Positions 16,712 to 25,860 of a DNA stretch of 64,000 bases are shown one piece after another. Source of the stretch: Desulfobacca_B sp046538075 (GTDB lineage: Bacteria; Desulfobacterota; Desulfobaccia; Desulfobaccales; Desulfobaccaceae). The first letter of the stretch is position 1; every line of letters begins with the position of its first letter. Position numbers and translations under genes: made by a program. Location of the stretch: assembly GCA_046538075.1 (NCBI GenBank), contig JBKHJN010000001.1, positions 62,001 to 126,000 on the forward strand, given 5' to 3'. Below the pieces are notes generated by a model. The model saw only the letters and a program-made list of their open reading frames with translations. It ran no database searches and was not told where the DNA came from.

Positions 16712-19561
16712 TTAACCGGCGGCTTCCGCTAACAGGGCGTCACATTTAGCCAGCAGCTGGGCATCAGTATAGCTCTGCAAGGTAATGGCCTTGGCCGGAC
16801 ATTCCGCCGGACAGATGCCACAACCCTGGCAACGGGCCGGATCGATCACCGAATAGCCGTCTTCACAGATATAGGGCACCCCGTAAGGACAGGCCCGCAC
16901 ACAGATCAGGCAGGCGGCACACAAATCCTTATCGACCACGGCCACCACGCCGCCGATGCGCTGGCGCTCAGCAGCCAGCACGGTCAAGGCCCGGCCGGCC
17001 GCGGCCTGGGCTTGGGCGATGGTCTCAGTGATCAGTTTAGGAGAATGGGCCAGGCCGCACATATAGACGCCCTCGGTAAAGAAATCTACCGGCCGTTGTT
17101 TTAAATGAACTTCCTGGAACCAACCCAGGCTGTCCCGCTCCAGCTTCATGGTCTGGGCTAAGGCATTGTTGTCGCCGGGCACCGCGCCAGTGCTTAAAGC
17201 CAGAATATCAGGACTGAGGGTGACCTCCCGGCCATCCAAGAGCAGATCCTTAAAGCGGATACTCAACCGACCGCCTTTATCTTTGGCGATAGGCGGATCC
17301 TCATGCCGATAACGGAACAATAAAACCCCGTGTTTCCGGGCTTCCTGATAAAAATCTTCCATCAGGCCGTAGGTGCGCATATCCCGATACAATATAAAGA
17401 CATTGGCCTCGGGATTTAACTTTTTGATATGCAAAGCATTTTTGATTGCCGCCTGGCAACAGATGCGGCTGCAGTTAGGATTTTCCTCGTTCCGGGAGCC
17501 GACGCACTGGATCATGGCAATATTCTTCCAGGCCTTGGCCTCGTCCGGGTTGGCGGCCAACGTTTCTCCCAGTTCTAGCTGGGTCTTCACCGCCGAATGC
17601 TGGCCATAGAGGAATTCCTTAGGTTTATAGGGCTCGGCCCCGCTGGCCACGATCGCCACCCCATGCCTGATTTCCCGGGTGTCTGAACCGGTCTTGATCT
17701 TGGAGGTAAAATCACCCTTTACCCCTTTGAACTCAACGATCTCGCTATTGGTAAGCACTTCGATCTGGGGATGGGCCTGGACTTCGGCAATCAGGTCTTT
17801 CAGGTAGGCCTGAACATCATCGCCCTCAATGGTGCTATGGAGACGGCGGGCGACTCCTCCCAGTTCTCCGTTTTTTTCGATCAGGGTAACCGGGAACCCT
17901 TGCTGGGCCAGGCTTAAGGCCGCATTCATGCCGCCGATGCCGCCGCCGATGACCAGACCCTTGCCGATAACCGGGATTTCCGATTCGCTGATGGGCTGCC
18001 GCAGATTGGCGTCGGCTACTGCCATGCGGATCAGGCCTTTGGCCTTGTTAGTGGCCTTGGCCAGATCACCTTTATGCACCCAGGCCACTTGCTCCCGGAT
18101 GTTGGCCATCTCCAGCAGATATTTGTTGAGACCGGCACTCTGGACAATATCCTGATACTGCTGGCGGTAATTGCGCACTGAACCAGCCGCCACCACCACC
18201 CGATTGAGATTATTTTTCTGGATGATATCCTTCATTTTGTTCTGGCCCTCAGGAGTGCACAGGAAATCTCCGGTTTCGGCCAGGGCCACATTGGGCAGGG
18301 TCTTGCCATAAGAAGCCAGGGCCGGCAGATCCAGGCTGTCTGAATCAATGCCGCAGCTGTCAATAAATACTCCGACGCGGGGACTTTCGCCGCTGACCTC
18401 CCGCTCCGGCGGATAGGTCTTGGGCTGGGCGACGGTGCCCCGGGCGTTATTCAAATCCGCCGATACTGCGGCCACTGCGGCCGAGGCCTGAGTGACCGAC
18501 TCGGGGATATTCAAAGGATTCTGAAAAGCCCCACAGACATAAAACCCGGGCCGGTTGGTCCTTACCGGCTGGAAAGTGGAGGTCTGGGCAAAGTTATGTT
18601 TATTGAGTTCGATCCCTAATCTCTTCGCCAACTCTTTGGTTTCCTTGGTGATTTGCATGCCCACGGAAAGCACCACCAGGTCATATTCTTCCATCTGGCT
18701 GTTGCCGCTTTCATCAACATACTTCAGGCTGAAGCGGTTATTGGCGATGGGATCGATGGAATGGATGCGGGAGCGGATCAGTCGCACCCCCAAATCTTCC
18801 GCCCGTTTGAGATAGAGCTCAAAGTCCTTGCCAAAGGTGCGAATATCCATAAAAAAGATGCTGGTCTCAGGGGGCTCCGGACAGAGCTCTTTGGCCATCA
18901 TGGCCTCTTTGAGGGCATACATACAACATATTGATGAACAATAGGCATTATCGCCATGGTGGATATCCCGGGAGCCGACACACTGGAACCAGGCAATCTT
19001 TTTGGCCTCTTGACCATCCGAGGGCCGCAGCAACCGGCCACCGGTCGGACCGGTGCCGGAGATCAGCCGCTCAAATTCTAAGCTATTGATGACGTTAGGA
19101 TAATCCTTATAATGATAAACGTCATTGCCAGTCGGATCAAAGACCTCAAAGCCGGGAGCCATAATCACGGCCCCTACCTCCAGGGTCCGGGCCTTGGTTT
19201 CGGGGCCCACCCGGACCTGGGCCTTGAAGTTCCCGGGTTCGCCCTCAACTGTCTGGAGATCGGCCTCGGGGATGAACTCAATAAAAGGATGGCGGGTAAC
19301 TTCTACAAACCCATGGGTATCCTGTTTTGGGCAGACCATACAGAGAAAACAGTCATGGGTGGGAAACATCTTATCCAGTTCTGCAGTAATCCCGCCTACT
19401 TTAGCAGTTTTTTCCAATAAATAGACGTAATAACCCGAGTTGGCCAAATCTTCGGCAGCCTGAACCCCGGTGACCCCGGCCCCGACTACCAGGACAGCGC
19501 CGATGGGACTGCCAGCTTGACCTGGATTCGACCTGCTTTTATCTATCACTTGTTCCGCCAT
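16712..19561 (-). CDS. hdrA: Tandem HdrA-like flavin-based electron-transfer protein (two FAD modules plus ferredoxin)
   Basis: This 949-residue cytosolic protein has two complete HdrA-type modules in one chain. Module 1 (about 20-375) has GAGVTG at 27-32, the FeS motif DCFLCMVCPK (C71, C74, C77) and QCVGSR with SSICC at 193-213. Residues 395-515 resemble the normal HdrA N-terminal domain (NRVVVAAGSVRNYR, MANIREQVAWVH). Module 2 has GGGIGG at 539-544 and QCVGSR with SRICC but no CxxC motif. The C-terminus binds two [4Fe-4S] clusters (C881, 884, 887, 891; C911, 914, 917, 921). Ordinary HdrA has one module. ATG 19561 follows AGGAAGGAAAAG. It heads the operon with two MvhD-like genes and metVF; hdrB and hdrC are absent. 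Electron bifurcation or confurcation is inferred. Confidence 0.88.
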   Translation of the reverse strand: MAEQVIDKSRSNPGQAGSPIGAVLVVGAGVTGVQAAEDLANSGYYVYLLEKTAKVGGITAELDKMFPTHDCFLCMVCPKQDTHGFVEVTRHPFIEFIPEADLQTVEGEPGNFKAQVRVGPETKARTLEVGAVIMAPGFEVFDPTGNDVYHYKDYPNVINSLEFERLISGTGPTGGRLLRPSDGQEAKKIAWFQCVGSRDIHHGDNAYCSSICCMYALKEAMMAKELCPEPPETSIFFMDIRTFGKDFELYLKRAEDLGVRLIRSRIHSIDPIANNRFSLKYVDESGNSQMEEYDLVVLSVGMQITKETKELAKRLGIELNKHNFAQTSTFQPVRTNRPGFYVCGAFQNPLNIPESVTQASAAVAAVSADLNNARGTVAQPKTYPPEREVSGESPRVGVFIDSCGIDSDSLDLPALASYGKTLPNVALAETGDFLCTPEGQNKMKDIIQKNNLNRVVVAAGSVRNYRQQYQDIVQSAGLNKYLLEMANIREQVAWVHKGDLAKATNKAKGLIRMAVADANLRQPISESEIPVIGKGLVIGGGIGGMNAALSLAQQGFPVTLIEKNGELGGVARRLHSTIEGDDVQAYLKDLIAEVQAHPQIEVLTNSEIVEFKGVKGDFTSKIKTGSDTREIRHGVAIVASGAEPYKPKEFLYGQHSAVKTQLELGETLAANPDEAKAWKNIAMIQCVGSRNEENPNCSRICCQAAIKNALHIKKLNPEANVFILYRDMRTYGLMEDFYQEARKHGVLLFRYRHEDPPIAKDKGGRLSIRFKDLLLDGREVTLSPDILALSTGAVPGDNNALAQTMKLERDSLGWFQEVHLKQRPVDFFTEGVYMCGLAHSPKLITETIAQAQAAAGRALTVLAAERQRIGGVVAVVDKDLCAACLICVRACPYGVPYICEDGYSVIDPARCQGCGICPAECPAKAITLQSYTDAQLLAKCDALLAEAAG

Positions 19562-19815
19562 CTTTTCCTTCCTCTTCTATAGAGATTTCAGTCCAGTTAG
19601 CAATGTTTTTACACCGAGATTTGTCCCCTCCCGGATTGTCTCCGCTGCCGTCCTGATCATCCGGGGAGAATGAGCCATCCGATAGAGAAAATTACGCCTC
19701 CCTCTGGGACATGGCCCGGGCGGCAACCACCCGGGTGCCCGAGAAGCATCTCTTTGCATCTCTTAGGTGCCGGAAAACACAGGCTAAATTCTTGTAAAAA
19801 TTTTCTCATTCTCCA
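19562..19815 (-). promoter_or_regulatory. Long structured 5' leader of the hdrA-mvhD-metVF operon
   Basis: From the predicted transcription start near 19815 to the hdrA ATG there are about 255 bases with no coding frame of quality. Two hairpins stand out: GCCCGGG (19714-19720) with CCCGGGT (19730-19736), and CTCCCGGAT (19628-19636) with ATCCGGGGAG (19659-19668, one bulge). No T-run follows either. The length and pairing suggest a regulatory leader, but I do not recognise a SAM, cobalamin or THF riboswitch core. Confidence 0.45.
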
Positions 19816-19822
19816 AGGTTTA

Positions 19823-19852
19823 TTATTACCATTGTATCCATAGCCCTGTCAA
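19823..19852 (-). promoter_or_regulatory. Promoter of the hdrA-mvhD-metVF operon
   Basis: On the minus strand TTGACA (19852-19847) and TAATAA (19828-19823) are 18 bases apart, a good sigma70-type arrangement pointing toward hdrA. Confidence 0.6.
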
Positions 19853-20440
19853 TAATAATTATGAGTAAATATTCACCAAGCCCTTTTAGGTCCTGATAAC
19901 CTATTTATTTTCTCCCCAAAATTCACCTAAATCCGAAGGGTAGAGTAGAAAAGACAGATCTTTGTTATTTATCGCACAAACCCCGCCGCTGCCGGGCAAA
20001 TAAATCGAATTTAGTCACCCCTGTTTTTAGGCTTGAGATTAGACTTCAACTAGCCCAACGACCCCCTTATCAAGAATCAAATGGAAGTTAACCAGGTTGA
20101 TAAGCCAGGCTAAAGATTATTTTGTCCTCTTAAATCAGTTAATAAAAGTTAAATATATTAAACATACCTTTCAGAAAATTAAACAAAAAGGCAATCATGC
20201 CAACTGTCTACACTTATTTGAACATTGATGAGCTGCATTAACCACTGGCGTGGTAAAGCCGAATCTGGCTTTAAGAGTGGCAAAATTCTGGAAAGAAAAA
20301 GCTGAGTTGAAATTTCTTCGCCCCCATTTTCCGGGACGATTAATTTTTTTATCACTAAATGGCACCATAATTGCGTAGTGGATGGAAGAGATAAACCAAC
20401 AGTAACTGTGGTTAACTAAAAATAAAAAAAGGAGCCTGAA
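19853..20440. other. AT-rich intergenic region before the secreted Asp-box protein
   Basis: Nearly 590 bases of AT-rich sequence lie between two divergent genes. A minus-strand open frame at 20195-20446 overlaps the start of the next gene, lacks motifs and looks spurious. No tRNA or structured RNA was recognised. The only clear signal is GGAG just before the ATG at 20441. Confidence 0.5.
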
Positions 20441-22618
20441 ATGCAATTAAAAAGCAAGATTCCATGCAAAATTGGTTGGCTATCATTAATTCTACTGGGC
20501 AGTCTATTGCTGATTATAGGAACAGCCGAAGCCCAGAATCCCACTCTTTCTAAATGGGACAAGAATTTATCGGGATACAACCCCGAGGGAGTGGTCTGGG
20601 TTGAGGGGTCGCCGGAAATCGCCGTCGAGGGCCCTATAGTGCATGTGTTTTGGTTCTCCCGGAAAAGCGACGATTCAGAAATTCGAGCCTTTTATCGGCG
20701 TTCGATAGACGGCGGCAAAACTTTTCAACCCAAAATATTACTCCAAATTATCAAACCATTTGAGTACCTCAATCATCATCCCACTTTTAAGCACATGGCG
20801 GTAGACGGAGATTATGTCCATATCGCCCTCAGCCGATATTACCCCCCCAGTGGCAGTCGGAATTGGCATTACAAACTTTTATATTTCCGCTCTACCGACC
20901 AGGGTGCTAACTTCGAGCCGGCTCGCAAAGTTTTTGCAGGTTATAATAGATGGCATCTGACCGACACCCGGATTGCCGCGCATAGTGGAAAAGTGTCTAT
21001 AGGCTTCTCTTATTATGCAGAAAACCATAGCAAAAATTGCGTCCGCTTACTTAACTCAAATGACTACGGCACCAACTTTAAAAATATTGTGATTACCAAT
21101 ATCGACGCCTTTAATCATACCATACAGGACTTATACCGGGAGGGCGACCAGATCCATGTGCTGCACCAAAAAAGTATAGCACCCGATGTGAATGGAGATT
21201 TCGAGGCACGTCTGATCAGTGCCAGTTCCAGCGATAACGGTCAAACCTTCAAGCAACGGGTGATGACCACTCCGGCTGCCAATGGCAAATACCTTTCTTA
21301 TAATTTGCATGATGGGCATTATTCCCCCCATATTGCCGTGGCCGGCACCCAGGTCTATGTCGTCTGGACCCAAAACGACACCGCCCATGATAGCGATGAC
21401 ATCGCTCTATATTGCCGATTTTCCAACGATCAGGGGGCTAGTTGGTCGGATGCCAAGAAGCTGGCAGCTAGTCCGGTCCTGGGGGCCAAGATTGATAGCG
21501 GCCAGGAAACTGTGGCTGCCAAAGCCGATTATGCTTACGTGGTTTTCCGGACTGATAACCGAAGGATATTTCTGAGGCGTTCTGCCAATCAGGGAATAAA
21601 ATTCTTTCCCCGACAGGAATTAACCGCCCCGCAGGGAACCATCTGTACCGATCATGGTAAGTGGCCCATGGTACAAACAGATCCCAGTGATACCACCGGC
21701 AAAAGAGTCCATGTATTATGGAATGAAGCCACCTATTGTTATTCGGCCAACGGCGGCGTCAACTTTACTAGACCATGTTGGCTTTTTCCGGTTTTTACAA
21801 CTCATAACATTCTTGGGCTGCAGATGGCCATCGGCAATGGCCACAAAGTTCATTATGTGATGATGGCCAAATACAATACTCCCACCTATGGCTGGGGTGA
21901 CATGGATATTTTCTATCGCTGTCACAATCCTGCCCTTCCAGCCCCAGGTGCCAACCATGCGCTTAAACTCTTCTCCTATGTTAATGCTTCCAAATACAAC
22001 AACATGCATGTCCCAGCTAAGTGGTATTTGAACCCCAAAGAGCAATTGACGGTAGAGCTCTGGGTCAAACCCTCACCTGGAGGGGCTACTACCGGGACCA
22101 GCGATCAAATCACCCCAATAATTTACAAGCCGGTTTTAAACTGGCCTTATGCCTATGCCCTTAATACCTGGAGTTACAATGGGGTGCGCCAGGCTGCTGC
22201 CGAAATTACCACTACCCAAAAGCGTTATTGGTTGCATCCGAAGAACAAGGATGTCGGCCAAGTGCCATTTGACCAGTGGACCCATCTGGCCATGACCTAT
22301 GACGCTAATGCCTTGGCGGATAATTTTAGACTTTATAAAAACGGCCAGCTCATCGCCTTCACCACTGCCGAGGGCCCAATAGCTACGAGCCCGGCCCCCT
22401 TAATTATGGGAACCTGTGGCAGATTGGAAATAGATGAGTTCCGCTTGTGGAACCGGGTTCTAACCGGACCAGAGATCCAGGCCAATATGAATAAACCGTT
22501 GGTGGGTGATGAGACCGGACTGCAGGCTTACTACAATTTCGACCAAACTACCAAAGACCTCACCGGCCATGGTAATAATGGGATCCTGATGTACCAGGAA
22601 GCTTATGTGCCAAAATAA
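20441..22618 (+). CDS. Secreted Asp-box (sialidase-like) and LamG-domain protein
   Basis: This 725-residue exported protein has a Sec signal peptide (hydrophobic 11-28, predicted cleavage after A31 in TAEA-Q). Five Asp-box-like turns recur: SIDGGKTF, STDQGANF, SSDNGQTF, SNDQGASW and SANQGIKF, indicating a six-bladed sialidase-type beta-propeller over about 40-490. The C-terminal 505-720 is a LamG/concanavalin-like jelly roll, with LTVELWVKPS, QWTHLAMTYD and IDEFRLWNRVLTGPEIQ. The Arg triad and Asp/Tyr catalytic set of true sialidases were not clearly found, so it may bind surface glycans or proteins rather than cut them. It is AT-richer than its neighbours, monocistronic, preceded by AAAGGAG, and possibly acquired by transfer. 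Confidence 0.8.
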   Translation: MQLKSKIPCKIGWLSLILLGSLLLIIGTAEAQNPTLSKWDKNLSGYNPEGVVWVEGSPEIAVEGPIVHVFWFSRKSDDSEIRAFYRRSIDGGKTFQPKILLQIIKPFEYLNHHPTFKHMAVDGDYVHIALSRYYPPSGSRNWHYKLLYFRSTDQGANFEPARKVFAGYNRWHLTDTRIAAHSGKVSIGFSYYAENHSKNCVRLLNSNDYGTNFKNIVITNIDAFNHTIQDLYREGDQIHVLHQKSIAPDVNGDFEARLISASSSDNGQTFKQRVMTTPAANGKYLSYNLHDGHYSPHIAVAGTQVYVVWTQNDTAHDSDDIALYCRFSNDQGASWSDAKKLAASPVLGAKIDSGQETVAAKADYAYVVFRTDNRRIFLRRSANQGIKFFPRQELTAPQGTICTDHGKWPMVQTDPSDTTGKRVHVLWNEATYCYSANGGVNFTRPCWLFPVFTTHNILGLQMAIGNGHKVHYVMMAKYNTPTYGWGDMDIFYRCHNPALPAPGANHALKLFSYVNASKYNNMHVPAKWYLNPKEQLTVELWVKPSPGGATTGTSDQITPIIYKPVLNWPYAYALNTWSYNGVRQAAAEITTTQKRYWLHPKNKDVGQVPFDQWTHLAMTYDANALADNFRLYKNGQLIAFTTAEGPIATSPAPLIMGTCGRLEIDEFRLWNRVLTGPEIQANMNKPLVGDETGLQAYYNFDQTTKDLTGHGNNGILMYQEAYVPK

Positions 22619-22662
22619 TCTCAAAGGCGTAATCTTTATTTTCCGGTGAGATCACCATAAAT

Positions 22663-22700
22663 GGTCGGGGTGGGAATCAATCCTGCCCCGACCTTGGCTT
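22663..22700 (+). terminator. Intrinsic terminator after the secreted Asp-box gene
   Basis: GGTCGGGG (22663-22670) and CCCCGACC (22686-22693) form a perfect 8-base stem, extended by GGGA/TCC inside, followed by TTGGCTTT. It starts 45 bases after the stop codon. The T-tract is interrupted, so termination may be partial. Confidence 0.6.
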
Positions 22701-22804
22701 TGCATGAATCAACATCTGCCCAGCAAACCAACCAGGCAAATCTTCCCGAAGACCTGCTTTCCTTCTGATCTTCATCTGACAGTTGGTTATCTTTCCAATT
22801 TTTC

Positions 22805-22833
22805 TTGACAGATTTCCCCTCCCCCTTTAATAT
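22805..22833 (+). promoter_or_regulatory. Promoter of the Fur-family gene
   Basis: TTGACA (22805-22810) and TAATAT (22828-22833) are 17 bases apart. The predicted start near 22840 leaves a leader of about 25 bases. The ribosome binding site is weak. No convincing Fur or PerR box was seen. Confidence 0.7.
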
Positions 22834-22864
22834 TTGTACTTGAATCTCAATAAAATCATTTGAT

Positions 22865-23323
22865 ATGAAATCAGAATTAGAAATTTTTAAAGAATATATC
22901 CGGGGCCGGGGGTTGCGGCAAACCCCGGAACGGGAAAAGATCCTGCGGGAAATTGCTGCTATCCAGGGCCATTTTGATGTAGATGAATTGTATCTCCGCC
23001 TCCGGCGCCAGGGCATTAAGATTTCCAAGGCTTCAATTTATCGCACGCTGCCGCTGTTATTGGACTGCGGTCTGATCCGCGAAGTCGATTTCACCGATGG
23101 CCACTGGCACTATGAGTCTATCTACGGCCAGCCCCATCATTGCCACCTGCGCTGCCTGAAATGCGGGGCCATCGTCGAATTCGAGGACCCTTTGCTCACC
23201 TGTGTGGAGCAAAAACTGGCCTGGAGATTCGGCTACCTGGTCAAAACCCACAACCTGCAGGTCGATGGCATCTGTCCCCAGTGTCAGGAAAATCAGAAAG
23301 CCGGAGATGACGGCGGTGATTAG
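22865..23323 (+). CDS. Fur-family metal/peroxide-responsive regulator
   Basis: This 152-residue protein has the Fur N-terminal winged helix (GLRQTPEREKILREI, then VDELYLRLRRQGIKISKASI) with recognition helix SKASIYRTLPLL, and a C-terminal dimerisation domain. Metal positions are visible: H80, H82 and E84 (GHWHYE), the HHCH stretch at 91-94, and two CxxC pairs, C97/C100 and C137/C140, that form the structural zinc site. Four Cys in two CxxC pairs fits Fur, PerR or Zur, and subtype cannot be set by eye. It is monocistronic behind its own promoter. Its targets are unknown, although the superoxide reductase gene in the window is the sort of gene a PerR would control. Confidence 0.88.
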   Translation: MKSELEIFKEYIRGRGLRQTPEREKILREIAAIQGHFDVDELYLRLRRQGIKISKASIYRTLPLLLDCGLIREVDFTDGHWHYESIYGQPHHCHLRCLKCGAIVEFEDPLLTCVEQKLAWRFGYLVKTHNLQVDGICPQCQENQKAGDDGGD

Positions 23324-23588
23324 AAAGCATTAACCAGAGCAGATTAATCAATCAGCCTGGCACTGGATAAGAGCGGCGGCCATAATCCCTTTAGCATTGA
23401 TGCCCTCTATCGATTGGCTAGGGACAGGTTAAGCAGGGAAACTTTCCCGGTTTTTTATCCTTCCTGAAAGCCGGATAACTTCCTGAAAATAAGCAGCTCC
23501 TCCCAGTCCCCAATCTTCTCTTCTGGAAATTGTCGAATTTTGGTATTATTGGGAAAAATTCCTCGGTTTGATTGGTTAGGCGATTGCA

Positions 23589-25796
23589 GTGTCATCAACT
23601 TCCCCGGAACCTTCGGATCATCATGATTTAGCCACTCTGTCGGGACAGGTGGAACGGATCAGTTATACTGATCCGGTGAGCCACTTCACCGTGGCCCGTC
23701 TCCGGACCAGAGGTCGTCCGGGCTTAATTACCGTGGTAGGGCCGCTGACCGGCGTCCAGCCGGGGGAACAGTTGCGCCTCAAGGGGCGCTGGGTCTTCCA
23801 CCCCCGTTTTGGGGAGCAGTTTCAGGTAGTCTGGTGGACCTCGGTAGTTCCGGCGACGGCGGCCGGAATAGAGAAATATTTGGCCTCCGGCTTCATTCAC
23901 GGCATCGGACCGGAGCTGGCCGGCCGGCTGGTCAAACACTTCGGCGATCAGACCCTGGAGATCATCGATAATGCCCCCCAGCGATTACAGGAAGTAGAGG
24001 GTATTGGCAGCAAACGCGCCGCCCAGATCCAGTCTGCCTGGGAAACCCAAAAAGACATCCGCGAGGTAATGCTGTTTCTCCAGGAGCACGGGGTGGGAGT
24101 AGGCTATGCTACTAAAATTTATAAACAATATGGTTCTCAGGCCATTCAGGTGGTCAGTGCCAATCCCTATCAACTGGCCACCGAGGTGTACGGCATCGGC
24201 TTCCTTACAGCTGACCGCCTGGCGGCCCGGCTCAATATCGATCGCCAATCCCCGGTCCGTCTGGCTGCCGGCCTCATTTATACCCTGGACCAACTGGCGC
24301 TGCAGGGGCATGTCTATGCGCCACGGAAACTTTTGCTAGACAAGGCGCAGGAGTTGCTGGAAGCCGAGGCCCCGGCCCTGGAGGCCGCCCTGGAAAGCCA
24401 GGCGCAAGACGGCCACCTGGTGGTCGAGGGTTGGGAAGGTGGAGAGGAACGCATCTATCGCAAACCCTTTTTTGTGGCCGAAACCGGCATTGCCCAGCTG
24501 CTGGCCCGACTGCGGCAGGGACCTGGCTTGGAGCGGCCGCTGGCCCTGGACCAGGCCCTGGAATGGGCGCAAAGCCGCCGGGGCCTGGAGTTGTCGTTGG
24601 ACCAGACCCAGGCGGTGACCAGCGCCCTGACTGAAAAGGTGCTGGTGATTACCGGCGGGCCCGGAACCGGCAAGACCACCATTATCAGTTGTATCAGGGA
24701 TATCTACCGGTCGCTGGGAGCCCGGGTGACCCTGTTGGCCCCTACTGGCCGGGCCGCCAAGCGGTTGTCCGAGGCTACCGGCGGCGAGGCCTCGACCATT
24801 CATCGCTGTCTGGAATTTTCGCCCCAGACCGGCGGCTTCCGCCATAATGCCGCCCAGCCTTTGAAGACCGATGTGGTCATCGTCGATGAGGTTTCCATGG
24901 TGGACACCATCCTGATGTACCACCTGTTGAAGGCTTTGCCGGCCGCGGCCCGCCTCATCCTGGTGGGTGATGCCTACCAATTACCCTCGGTAGGTCCGGG
25001 CAATGTCCTCAAAGACCTGATCGATTCCGGGGTCATCCCGGTAGTCCAGCTGCGGGAGATCTATCGGCAGGCCCGTCAGAGTCTGATTGTCATCAATGCC
25101 CACCGGATCAACCAGGGACAATTCCCCATCGTTCCCCGCCAGTCCCAGCATGCTGACTTTTTTTTCCTGGAGATCGACGATCCGGAAGTGCTCCGGGACC
25201 GACTGCTGGAAGTGGTGGTAACAAGGCTCCCCCGACACTATGGTTTTGATCCGGTTAAGGATATCCAGGTCCTGACCCCCATGCATCGGGGGGTGGTTGG
25301 GGTGCAAAATCTTAACCAGGAATTGCAAAAGCAGCTCAACCTCGAGGCCCCGGCCTGGGAGCGGGGCGGGCGGATGTTTAGATGGCATGATAAGGTCATG
25401 CAGGTGCGGAATAACTATGATAAAGAGGTCTTCAACGGGGACATCGGCCGGGTGAGCGGCTTTGACTCCGAAAACAGCCTGCTCAAGGTTGATTTCGAGG
25501 GCCGGGAAGTGGCTTATGAGCCGGCGGAATGGGATGAACTAACCCTGGCCTACGCGGTGTCGATCCATAAAGCTCAGGGTAACGAATTCCCGGCAGTGGT
25601 CATCGCCCTTACTACCCACCACTATTTGATGCTGCAACGCAATCTGCTTTATACTGCGGTTACCCGGGGAAAACAGCTGGTGGTGCTGTTGGGCAGTAAA
25701 AAGGCCCTGGCGATGGCCATCCGCAATGACCGCCCCTTAAAACGTTTTTCGGCCTTGGCTTCCCGGCTGGGTCCGGCCCTGGCCGCCCCGATTTAA
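23589..25796 (+). CDS. recD2: RecD2-type SF1 5'-3' DNA helicase
   Basis: This 735-residue cytosolic helicase has the RecD2 layout, with an extended N-terminal region absent from E. coli RecD. An OB-like segment (VERISYTDPVSHFTVARLR) is followed by helix-hairpin-helix repeats (IHGIGPELAGRLVKHFG; EVEGIGSKRAAQIQ). The motor motifs are GGPGTGKTT (Walker A, about 355), DEVSMVD (Walker B), GDAYQLPSVGPG, and HKAQGNEFPAVVIAL with LLYTAVTRGKQLVVLLG near the C-terminus. The start is GTG at 23589. RecD2 acts outside RecBCD in DNA repair and genome stability. It is monocistronic here, and the 265-base gap before it contains nothing recognised. Confidence 0.93.
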   Translation: MSSTSPEPSDHHDLATLSGQVERISYTDPVSHFTVARLRTRGRPGLITVVGPLTGVQPGEQLRLKGRWVFHPRFGEQFQVVWWTSVVPATAAGIEKYLASGFIHGIGPELAGRLVKHFGDQTLEIIDNAPQRLQEVEGIGSKRAAQIQSAWETQKDIREVMLFLQEHGVGVGYATKIYKQYGSQAIQVVSANPYQLATEVYGIGFLTADRLAARLNIDRQSPVRLAAGLIYTLDQLALQGHVYAPRKLLLDKAQELLEAEAPALEAALESQAQDGHLVVEGWEGGEERIYRKPFFVAETGIAQLLARLRQGPGLERPLALDQALEWAQSRRGLELSLDQTQAVTSALTEKVLVITGGPGTGKTTIISCIRDIYRSLGARVTLLAPTGRAAKRLSEATGGEASTIHRCLEFSPQTGGFRHNAAQPLKTDVVIVDEVSMVDTILMYHLLKALPAAARLILVGDAYQLPSVGPGNVLKDLIDSGVIPVVQLREIYRQARQSLIVINAHRINQGQFPIVPRQSQHADFFFLEIDDPEVLRDRLLEVVVTRLPRHYGFDPVKDIQVLTPMHRGVVGVQNLNQELQKQLNLEAPAWERGGRMFRWHDKVMQVRNNYDKEVFNGDIGRVSGFDSENSLLKVDFEGREVAYEPAEWDELTLAYAVSIHKAQGNEFPAVVIALTTHHYLMLQRNLLYTAVTRGKQLVVLLGSKKALAMAIRNDRPLKRFSALASRLGPALAAPI

Positions 25797-25802
25797 AAGT
25801 CC

Positions 25803-25830
25803 TTGACATTTTATCCTCATTGAATAAAAT
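25803..25830 (+). promoter_or_regulatory. Promoter of zapB-zapA (and possibly 6S RNA)
   Basis: TTGACA (25803-25808) and TAAAAT (25825-25830) are 16 bases apart, pointing to the zapB-like gene that starts at 25861. Confidence 0.75.
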
Positions 25831-25860
25831 CAACCTATACAAATTAAAGGGGAAGCGAGA

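Noticed and set aside
16173..19561. Possible in-frame UGA selenocysteine in the HdrA/MvhD genes
   Set aside because: Some HdrA or MvhD relatives use selenocysteine, but all expected cysteines here are encoded by Cys codons and the frames are uninterrupted.
19577..19759. 60-codon minus-strand frame in the hdrA leader
   Set aside because: Contains both leader hairpins and has no ribosome binding site or motif; treated as untranslated leader.
20195..20446. 83-codon minus-strand frame before the Asp-box gene
   Set aside because: Overlaps the ribosome binding site and start of the next gene, and shows no motif; more likely regulatory sequence.
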